Assembly (NCBI RefSeq): GCF_022376445.1
Contig: NW_025955043.1
Coordinates: 107,220 to 171,219 of the forward strand
Length of the DNA stretch: 64,000 nt
Direction: 5' to 3'
DNA from: Fomitopsis serialis
Taxonomy: Eukaryota; Basidiomycota; Agaricomycetes; Polyporales; Fomitopsidaceae
Below, piece after piece: positions 55,464 through 64,000 of the stretch. The stretch's first letter is position 1; each line of letters begins with the position of its first letter. The notes beneath the pieces are model-generated. The model did not search any database and had not been told where the DNA came from. It worked only from the letters and a program-made list of their open reading frames with translations. The position numbers and the translations under genes are program-made.

Positions 55464-56735
55464 GACTGCGCGCGGGCAGCAGTAGTCAGCGACTGCATTG
55501 CGAGGGGAGAAAGAACGGAGGGAGCAGGCTACGCACCGGGCCAAGAAGGCAAAATGCCTTGTCAAGGTTGTCCCCCGAGGTGCTGCCCAGGACACCATTG
55601 AATTGAGAGCGGGTCTGCTGGTATGCGCTCAGAATGACTACGGAGAACCTGCGCACCCACATTCAGCATCCATTTCACCGCCACACGCCCAACGATAGCA
55701 ACGAACCTGGTGTACGACACCGCCACGCAGCTACTATGTATGCCACCGCGCCGCCTCCACCTCCGCTTAGTCCCCATGCACACTTGCACAGATCGACGCA
55801 GCCGCGCTCAGCCCGCCTGTCGTCGCCAAATGTATATTAGCCATCATTCCACGCAGCGCCAGCATACATACGCACCTCTCGCATAGCCCACAGGTCTCCA
55901 CCCTTCGCCTACATACACGTCCGCATGGTAGCAATACTCGCTCGCGCTTCTCGCGCTCCTTCCCCGCCCACTCGTCTTCGCTGCCCGTGTCCTCACCGAT
56001 CAGCGCGCGCACGCACAGCTGGAGTCGTCTGCTCGTCACTGAGTATATCTCGCGAATGCGCACTTACGGTATCCGGGTACTGGTCCCCTTTCTCGTGCAT
56101 TCGCGGTCTTGTTGACGCCTCCATAGCGACCTCCACTATGTCGATGCGTAGAGTGCGATGATGAGGCTTTCGAGCCACTCCGGTGAGTAGTGAGTGAGCT
56201 ACTGAGGGGCGAGAGCGGGGCAGACTCGGAGGCGAGTCGCGATGTGCGGAGGCGTGTGGCGCGAACTTATTTACATAGCTTAGCGCCGCGACACGCTCAG
56301 CTGCAGTCGAAATCGAAAACAAATCGGCACCTGCGGAGAACCGGCTTGCAATTGCACTGGCGATTTCACGTACACGTTTCGTACACAATTCTTCCTTCTC
56401 TGTGTACACGAATACAATTCCTGAAACATCGTCCGCAGTCGCATAGCGTTGTAAGTTCCATCACGTCCGGCACTGTAAGTTCCGTCGCCGTCACTTACTA
56501 CTACCTTCATCGAAACTACGACTATTGGAAGGCCCTGGCGATGCGTTTCGTCTACCGTGTGAGCTCTGCGCGGGAGGAGCCATCTCGGTATCTTCAGCCT
56601 CTGAGTGACGTCCGTCCCCGGACGTAGCATCGATGTCATCGCCTTGAGGTATGCGTCGACCTTTGACGACATCCCTGTCCATGACATCGTAGCGGTCAAT
56701 GATTCTGTGAAGAAGTATCAGAAGTTGTTTGTAGG
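55464..56735. repeat. Decayed sequence with a third copy of the A/B duplication
   Basis: About 55990-56340 shares cgatcagcgcgcgcacgc, aaaatcgaaaaca-type and atcggcacc motifs with 47100-47300 and 52310-52350. No intact gene. Confidence 0.4.
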
Positions 56736-59295
56736 TCATGCAGCTATGTGGATCCACCTTTGAATGTCCTCTGGATGCGTCAAGTTCACTGCCATGTCTA
56801 CCATCTGCAACGTATCACGGAGAAAAAGCGATTGGTTAGCAAGCCAATTGTCTGCATAGCATTCCCTTGGTAGATGCCCCACAGCCGCACGAGCGCTTGG
56901 CTTCCCCAGAGCAGCCTGTCGAAAGTGCGGCCAACCACCCGGTGACTTGTCGAATACACCGCGGTAACGATCCATCAGATGAAGGGCATCGAGCCCCCTC
57001 AGCCAGCTTGTTAACCTCAGACTTCTCCATGAGCTCGTCGAGATCTTGTAGACGGGTTCCCCGCCGCCCGCGTCGTGATCGGATTCGTCAGAACTCATGC
57101 CTTCTGGTCCGAGAGACGTCATTAAATCTCGTGCGTGGGGCTCCGAGCTTGTGACAAGCGTAGCGGCGGCCAGACGCCTGTTGAATATCTGTGTGATTAC
57201 ACAGCAAACATGTCAACAAATATCACCCGTGCGACTTCTCATAGACCCACTGCTTCTCTGCGTGCTTTGCGTCGCGCTGCCTGTCGTATCCTCGAGATTT
57301 CTTCCTCTCCTTTCTGCGTTTGCAAATAGCAACGTCTCAGATGTGCGAAGTGCGTGATCCATTGCTCGGCGATTTGTTCGTATTCGAAGATCTCCCGGAA
57401 TCTCGGAAATGCGTTCACAAAGCTCCGTGTGAAGACTATCGCAACACCGACGTTCCACTGCGAATGCGGTGTACCGTCAAAGTCCGGTCTGAAATCCTCT
57501 GCGGTACAAGGAAGGACTCTTTCGGCTGCGTCTGGATCGGAGGATCAGGATCATAAGCAGCGACCTCCTGAGGGTCTGCACGATTAATCAAGGGAGCCCG
57601 TTCGCCACTAGGCCGTCCCATGAGCCGACGCGCATGGTGTCTTATGGCATCCTGTGCATCCGGAACATCAGCGCTGGAAAGCTGAGTCAAATTTGAAAAC
57701 TCGGACCTGTAGATTAATTTTCTCAACCTCCCGCGGCGTCGGTTCGGCTTTCCTGAATACGAATGTCGCTTGCGGAGTCCGAGGACCTTCATTATCCCTC
57801 CTTCGTCGTCAGCTTCGGACCCATCATCGTCTCCACCGTTTTGCTCAGGCTTACGCTGGCGGCGCAGACGAGGCTGGACTATGTCTTGCACAACCTGGTT
57901 GATTCCGGCCATGGATTCCTCAACAACTGCATGTACATGGTGAAGAAGCCTCTGTTCGAATTGATCGAGCTGCTGAGTGGTGACGAAATGATTGTCCTGG
58001 AACAGAACTCAACTTCGTCATTTCCCGGTCGAGGCCACTCACGAACATACCTGCGGCTGTCGTGTACTCGCACCAGCAGAGTGATGGGGCACCCTCGTAG
58101 CGCTGCTCGGCGCTGTGCTGGGTCCTGCATTGCTCGAGCTTGAGGGGGACTCCGGGATTGATTGCTTTGGATTTCTCGTACGCTCTTCGCCCGATTGTAT
58201 TGATTGGGTAATCAAAACGCTGTGAATGAAGCCAGCACGACGACGTAGTCAGGCATAAGTAAAGCTATCATTAGTATCTACAGCCTCACCGATGCTGATC
58301 CCGCAGCCAGCGCTCCGCCTTGCACGCCCTCAGGCTGGAGAGTGGAACTGGATGGTGTCATCGATTTGGGGACCGGCGCGGGGTGTGGCATGTCGCTGGA
58401 CTCCGGGTCACGTCGCTCCCTGTAGTGTCAGCAAAGCCTGACAACGCTGCCGCCGCTGATTCCATTCGTATCAAGGTCCATGGCATGAACTCCTTCGTTT
58501 GGCCCAGGGCGCGTGAGATGCTGTGCCTCCGGTTCTGAGCACCGTTAGATTGGGCCGTAACAGGGGAGTGCACAACCATGGGAAGAACTTACGGGTCGGC
58601 GGCACTTGAGAGTTCGAGGGAGGCGTGTGTGTTCCTTGGGAAGACAGGCCAACGGGACCTAAGGTCACAGCCGTACTACCTTGGACGGCACTGGTGGGCG
58701 CATCGGATTCCACCGTCGCCGTCCTCACCGGAGACCATGACGGTAACTGGAAGATCAATGGCATGCCATAAAGCTGGATGATTAGGAGTTGGAGGAAGGG
58801 GGTTACGTACGAGAGGAATGGCCATACGCTGCTAAGGCCTGTTCCTTTACGACGCCCACGCTTTGCGCTGCTCCGGGTCGGGGGTGGCGCGGACGTCGTG
58901 GTAGTGGCGTTAGCATCTCCGTCCTAGGTGACGACGGATGATCAGCGGCAAAACTAATGTAAGGAGGGGAGTAGATTGCAGACCTGGAGGACTGGTCTGG
59001 CACGTTTACCCGTCTCATCCAGTCTGAGAAATTTGCTCGAGCTGGCGGTGTTTATATTTCCGGCATTGTCATCGTCTTCTGCACCCGGGCCGTCGTGGCG
59101 ACCTCTCTTGGGATTCCGCGGAAGCGCCGGTATTGGTGCAGCGCTGGCCGCCGGATGAGGACTCGAAGGCGGTTCGTTTCCGCGGTTGCTCTGCAGGTTC
59201 CTAGGAACCGTCGAATCAGGGTGGCTGACCGTCGTCTGAGGAGCAGAGGGGGGTGCGGAAGCAGTGTCTCCTCCAGTGGCGTCTGGCATGGTCAC
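56736..59295 (-). pseudogene. Conserved Agaricomycete hypothetical gene, damaged
   Basis: Multi-exon, minus strand. N-terminus MTMPDATGGDTASAPPSAPQ at 59295. Further exons carry DGDANATTTTSAPPPTRSSA, PESSDMPHPAPVPKSMTPSS and a segment with RFDYPINTIGRRAYEKSKAI. At about 57998-57500 come DNHFVTTQQLDQFEQRLLHH and IYRSEFSNLTQLSSAD, then RPDFDGTPHSQWNVGVAI. The last exon (57122-56736) has MSSDESDHDAGGGEP and WRSLRLTSWLRGLDALHLMD. This domain order matches a gene family I recall from many Agaricomycetes, function unknown. Lesions: in-frame TGA near 58430, and frame changes near 58025 and 57508. Confidence 0.6.
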
Positions 59296-60289
59296 TTTCG
59301 GGGAGGAGCGTGCGATGGTGATGGTGCAAAGTGAAAGCGAATGTATTTATGGGTTTTAACACTCCTGCCGCGTGTGTTGCATTCTTCCTCGGCACTGAGG
59401 ACAAAGGGCAGCTAGCAGGCAATGATGATGCATAGGTCGGCTACTTTCTCGCCGAGATTTTCTGGCCGTATCGAGGGCAGACGGCCTCGCACTGTGGCAC
59501 ATTGGGAGGCGCAACTCCCGGCAGGATAAGTCTTCTGAGATGGGGACAATGACATTTCGCATTTCGATAGGTAGTCAGAACAGTACGCATAAGTAACATC
59601 CTAGACAGGCCGCCCGGCCGCAGAGGACTAAAGGTCCAATACTCTTCGAACATCAGGATCGTCCAACACATTAATTATCACCGTTCCAAGGCTGAGTTTG
59701 ATCTGCAGCCACAGGAAGGAGAACGCACATCCGCAATAGTAGCGAAGCCAGTTGGCCATTTCCACCGCTAAGCGCCATGTACCCAGGAGCTACGGACATA
59801 CGTATACGCTTGAGCGAAATTTATACCGGAGATTCATAGAGATAGACGGCGCACCAGTTCCAACAGTTTCACAAAAGCAACCTTCCAGGGAACGGAAAGG
59901 CCGATGTTGTACAGCAGCCAGGAGGCCAAGATGATGCCAGAAATGTTGTAGTGAATAGTGCCGCACGCCGTTGGTCATCGCTGAAGACGACGATCCGATT
60001 ACGCTGACTAGGGTATCAGACGTCGTTCGCTATAATACTACGCCCTGCGTACCGTCAAGACGTCGAACGCTTCAGCCATTGGGCCATCGGGAGGCGTGCC
60101 TTCGTTACGCTCATCTACACATTGAATTCAATCAGCCGACGACACAACTAACTGTCCCGAGCCTGAGCTTACTGTTCCTTGCGCGCCATATCTTGATATA
60201 TGTATGCTGTCCCGTTCCGGAGGATCCCGTTGCGATATAACTGAAGGCACCTGTTTGATGCGCCTGTTGTGCAGTACTTCAGCCTGAAT
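59296..60289. other. Intergenic, nothing recognised
   Basis: No supported gene or repeat. Confidence 0.4.
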
Positions 60290-61528
60290 TTGTTTTCTCG
60301 AATATGATATGCATACGGCAACGGCCTGAACAGTATCAGCTACGTATTGTGTCAGCACAATCCAAAGTCTACGCAACTCTGCGGACTCACTATCATGCGG
60401 CAGTTTCTGGTAAAGCTCCCGTCTCAATGTCCCATATACAGACCTTGCCTGTAGTAGTTCCACAAACAACAGCTTTGCCCCCGTGAAGAAACGACATCTG
60501 CAACGAGAGACGACTTGTTTGCGGCTCATCGAACTCGTACTTGCACCGGCTGGCTTGGCGAAATATGTGGCGACGGCATAGCAGCGCAAGCCCTTCTGGA
60601 GATGGTAGGCCATAAGTTGTTTGCAATCCGGAGACAGCGCAGACGAAGCACTGAGATTATGTTAACTATGCCGGGTATGAGAGCATGCGGCGCGTCACTC
60701 ACATCATCGGTGCATCTTCGGTCGGAGCGATGTGCCAGAGTTGCTCGCGCTTGACCAGGTCGTACGCTCTACATGCCCACCTAATACGTGAATGAACGAG
60801 GTAGCAGATAGAAAACGACCCACATGATGCCATGTGCGACGTACGACGCTATGATGACACGACCCTTCCTGCTAAAGTGGATCCCTGTGACCCGCAGGCG
60901 CGTATCACGCTGTTCGACGTCGTCGCGACTCGTAGAAGCGGCAGCGGCTAACGGTGGTGGTGAAGCTAATTTCAAGCCTCCGGTATACGTATCTGTTTTG
61001 TTTTCGATGAGCCTACTTGGGTGCTTTGGGGACCTACACCATGGACTTACCTTTGTCCTGCTCCTTAGTAACATGTACCTCTGGGCCGACAGCCGCCGCG
61101 AGGCAGCTAACGTCGGCATTGTATTGTAGAAAGTGCACTGGGCCCTTAACACCAAGCCTCACGTCAAACTTTTCGTGACCATCCTGTCCGTAGTGCATCC
61201 GAATCAGCACCTGTAATAAACAATTTCGAGGTGAATGCTACTAGGCGGAACTCACGATTGAGAAACCACGCATCTGGTGAATGCTCCCGTCCTCGCAACC
61301 TACAACGACAGTCTCTGGATGTACCGGGTGCCATATCACACTATCGACTGCACTTTTGAAGTGTAGGCGGTAGAGGAGAGCTCCGTCTTTGACATTCCAT
61401 ATGAGAAGGCACCTGTCGTCGCTGCCACTCGCCAGATATTGGCTGTCAGAAGAGAACGCGACGCAGTTCACAGTCAGACAATGACCGTTATGCAAGACAT
61501 GCAGATCGACGTAAGCGGTGTTGGCCAT
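60290..61528 (-). pseudogene. WD40-repeat protein with a one-base lesion
   Basis: Minus strand, start MANTAYVDLHVLHNGHCLTV at 61528. WD40-type units: CVAFSSDSQYLASGSDDRCL / LIWNVKDG, DSVIWHPVHPETVVVGCEDG and FLHGGKAVVCGTTTGKVCIW. Exons are joined by clear GT-AG introns: gtgagttccg...ttacag, gtaagtccat...aaacag, gtgggtcg...attag and gtgagtgacg...ctcag. Near 60418 a GGG run appears one G short: the frame gives ETGALPETAA and stop, while the neighbouring frame gives ELYQKLPHD followed by a good donor. The 3' end is uncertain. Likely a beta-propeller scaffold of unknown partner. Confidence 0.7.
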
Positions 61529-61985
61529 GGCAACTCTTGGAGGGGAGGAGAGGGAAGGGAACTGGAAGATATCGATGCCTTTGTAGCACTTGAGAGAACC
61601 TGTACCCAGCGCGATATCAACGTGGCTTGATTGAACGCCGCTCTAAAACACAAATGCGCATTCGCAGTATGCTGAGCCTTTAGCTTTACCCATGACCGCA
61701 ACATTTTCGGACGCCCATTCTGACCAAATCTCTGATGTGAATAGGGTACGTAGCAAAATAGGAATCAATCACACCCTCGCACACTTTCCCCATTGCGCGA
61801 GGGCTCTCGACAACTCATCAGGAAAACTACATGCATTAAGCCGCACAAAGCCAGATAAGCATTCGTACAAGGAGACGCCAAAATGAAGTAGTCTAAGGTA
61901 ATCTAAGCGATGTTGGTCCCAACTCAGTATGCTATGGTGTGCGTACCTATGACGATTCACAAAATCGCTAACAATGAAGGTCCAT
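61529..61985. other. Intergenic, nothing recognised
   Basis: Contains the WD40 gene's upstream region; no feature supported. Confidence 0.4.
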
Positions 61986-62586
61986 CTTCTCACCGGCGGG
62001 AGCTTCTGCGGGTGGTCATCGCAAAGCTGGAGGAAGTGCTCTTACTGACTGCTGGAGCGCCCTGGACCCTGATCGTCGAAGCCGTGCACAAGCTCATGAC
62101 GACGCCGGTACGCTGCAACCACTTACACTCGCCGGATGCGATGAACTGGTCGATGATGCACTGCGCGTTGTTCGCGAAGTCGCCGAACTGCGCCTCCCAG
62201 ATGGTCAGCGCGTCGGGAGAGACGAGCAAGTAGCCCAACTCGGAGAGCGACGAGTTGCAGATTGACAAACTGTGCCTGGCCGGAGCCCAGCGCATTCAGG
62301 GGGACGTACTGCTGCTCGTTCTCCTGGTCGTGAATGACGACGTGGCGCTGCAAGAAGGTACCGCGCTCGACGTCTTGGCCGGACACATGTACGTGGACCT
62401 TCTCGAGGGCGAGAGCGCCGAAGGCAAGTGCCTCAGCGGTTGCCCAGTCGATGTTCTACCCTCCTCCACAGTCTTCCCTCGGGTGTTCAGGATACGCGCA
62501 AGGTTGCGGTGAGGCGTGAATCCTTCAAGGTAGGTGGAGATGGCCTTCCCGATGCGCTTCAAGGTCTCCTCCGTCGAGCCCGTGGT
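61986..62586 (-). pseudogene. KGD1: 2-oxoglutarate dehydrogenase E1 fragment
   Basis: Minus strand: TGSTEETLKRIGKAIST, GFTPHRNLARILNTRGKTVE, then in another frame [40 protein letters not shown] and [20 protein letters not shown] with [16 protein letters not shown]. These are from the central thiamine-diphosphate domain of the mitochondrial E1 subunit. Lesions: a missing base near 62465, loss of about seven codons within SLSE/LGYLL, a frame change after VVMS and a TAA near 62040. Both ends of the enzyme (about 1000 aa in the family) are absent. It starts directly where the Sds3-like fragment ends. Confidence 0.8.
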
Positions 62587-63937
62587 GCGCTGAGTTTACG
62601 ACGCTTCACTAAATTGAGGGCCTCAAAGTCGCGTCGCCTAGAGGCCAGCTCGAGCCGCTTATCGCGTCGTTTCAGCAGTTCTTTCAGACGTCGCATCTCG
62701 GGACGTGTGCCTAGTGAGAGTCAGTAGACGGCTTGACACAGGCATGCCGTGTCACTCGCACCTTCCGCCACCAAGGCCTCTTCCCATGCAAGTGCCTCCG
62801 TCTTCTCTACGTAGAAGCGTTCCCTAAGAAGCGCGAACTTGCTGTGAGTCCGAGTCGCAAGGACGTCCAGGGCCTCTGCATGGTGGGCAGGCTGCAGATC
62901 GGACCCCAGTTCCATCTCCAACGCTGGGGAGTCCAGGTCAGCCTCCCCAACGTCACCCACGTCTCCGTCCTCCCCATCTGCCTCCGCTGTTTGGTCTGCA
63001 TCTTCATCTGTGTCGAGGTCACGATCCGTCGCCGCCTCAGCTCTGGTCTTGTGTCCTTGTGCCCGGGCACTCCTCTTGCGTGACGGACGACTTGCTTTGA
63101 CCTCGTGATCTGGTTCGGGTTCGCGACCGGAAGGTGCGCCGGCGTCGGGCGGCGGGGAGCAGGACGGCGATAGTGAATCACATGCTGAAGGTCGAGGTCG
63201 AGGGGAGCGTGAGGGTGGCGCCACAACAGTAGAACCCGCCATGATTGAAGGAGCTACAGCCGTGTGAGGTGCGGGAGCGACGAGTGGCGGCGGGGGCACG
63301 ATCTGGTCGACGTCCATGAGCGCAGTGTTGTTGTCGTCTAGCACTGGGGGAGCCGCGTCCAGTAGCGTTGCTGAGTCGAGTGTGGCAGATGCGCGAGGCT
63401 TCAGAACTCTGCGACGGGTGCATCGTCCTCCACTGGGTCCTCGCCCGCTTCTTCATCGTCTGGGTTCTCGGTGAGTTCGGGCGACGGTGCACCCTTGTGG
63501 GATGCGGCGCGCAAACTGGACCCGCTGACTGCACCATCAAGCTCGGCATCGTCCTCGTCGGTAGTGTCTTCGTTTTCGAGGGAATCGTCTGTGAGTGGCT
63601 CCAACGCCTCCGCGTCCGAAGCGTGCACATGCGGCTCGTCATCATCGTCCTCGCCATCGCTCTGTACCTCGTGCGGAACGGCACGAGGGGTCGTCATTGT
63701 CATTGCTGCGATCCTCGTCGCCGTCGTCCTCATCGTCCATCGGGGCCGGACTGCTCCTCCTCTTCCTCCTCACTACGAGGCGTGTACGCCAGTCTGCCTT
63801 CTCGGGGTTCTTAGTGTGCTTGTACGTCGGAGGTAGGAGGTTACTTCGCTTTCGTTTGCTATCTCGCGGTCTATTCGAGTTGCGCACCTCTGCCTTACCA
63901 TTTTCCTCCTGCTCCCCCTCCGTCAGTTCGAAAAGCT
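62587..63937 (-). pseudogene. Sds3/Dep1-like (Sin3-HDAC subunit) fragment
   Basis: Minus strand; acceptor-like ctagacag at about 63938, then FELTEGEQEENGKAEVRNSN and LPPTYKHTKNPEKADW. Long acidic region (SDGEDDDDEPHVHASDAEAL). The diagnostic part, at about 62800 to 62600, is HSKFALLRERFYVEKTEALA, WEEALVAEG, then MRRLKELLKRRDKRLELASR, matching the Sds3-like domain of Rpd3L complex subunits. Frames change near 63700, 63405 and 62720. Right after NLVKRRKLS the reading becomes OGDH E1 sequence, so the natural C-terminus is missing. The first exons may lie beyond the window. Confidence 0.7.
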
Positions 63938-64000
63938 CTGTCTAGGGCTGCGGGACCGCCGTTGTTGGACCCGGATGCAAACTGAGTTTCTTCTAGAGAT

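Overview
The window looks like a chromosomal segment of a filamentous basidiomycete, probably an Agaricomycete. Evidence: short GT-AG introns of about 50-95 nt in every gene I could splice, Ty3/Gypsy, Tad-like LINE and Helitron families typical of that class, and fungal housekeeping gene fragments (PRP22, OGDH E1, Sds3/Dep1, MRP-type ABC transporter). Family names come from remembered motifs; no search was run.

Layout. 1-3168 is a palindrome with two 1245-bp arms that match wherever compared, around a 678-bp spacer. 3169-8093 is AT-rich repeat debris with an integrase scrap and a PBS-like site. 8094-18117 is the pol half and 3' LTR of a Ty3/Gypsy element on the + strand, whose pol contains a 3.4-kb GC-rich central block. 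19568-22487 is the gag half and 5' LTR of the same family on the - strand. 22488-28289 is a LINE on the - strand, whose missing 3' tail sits at 18118-18508 on the + strand. One inversion of about 11.5 kb explains all of this. 28302-32103 holds a MITE-like element, skewed low-complexity DNA and a foldback repeat pair. 32104-38047 is a decayed Helitron. 39246-41000 is a GC-rich satellite with a recurrent hairpin.

41.2-64 kb is GC-rich and gene-like, almost all on the - strand. Two four-exon genes splice cleanly (47650-48349 and 52626-53928) and one 320-codon ORF is open (41493-42455). The rest are broken or chimeric gene pieces: two copies of an MRP-type ABC transporter, one carrying a PRP22 helicase fragment in what looks like its intron; a conserved Agaricomycete hypothetical gene; a WD40 gene with a one-base lesion; and an Sds3/Dep1 fragment fused to an OGDH E1 fragment. 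Introns are retained, so the copying was at DNA level.

The main story is nested mobile elements and their rearrangement: LINE insertion (12-bp target duplication), Ty3 insertion into the LINE, then inversion at a 5-bp inverted microhomology that split gag from pol. Almost every recognisable coding sequence carries small indels or stops, so pseudogenisation and uncorrected assembly indels both have to be considered.
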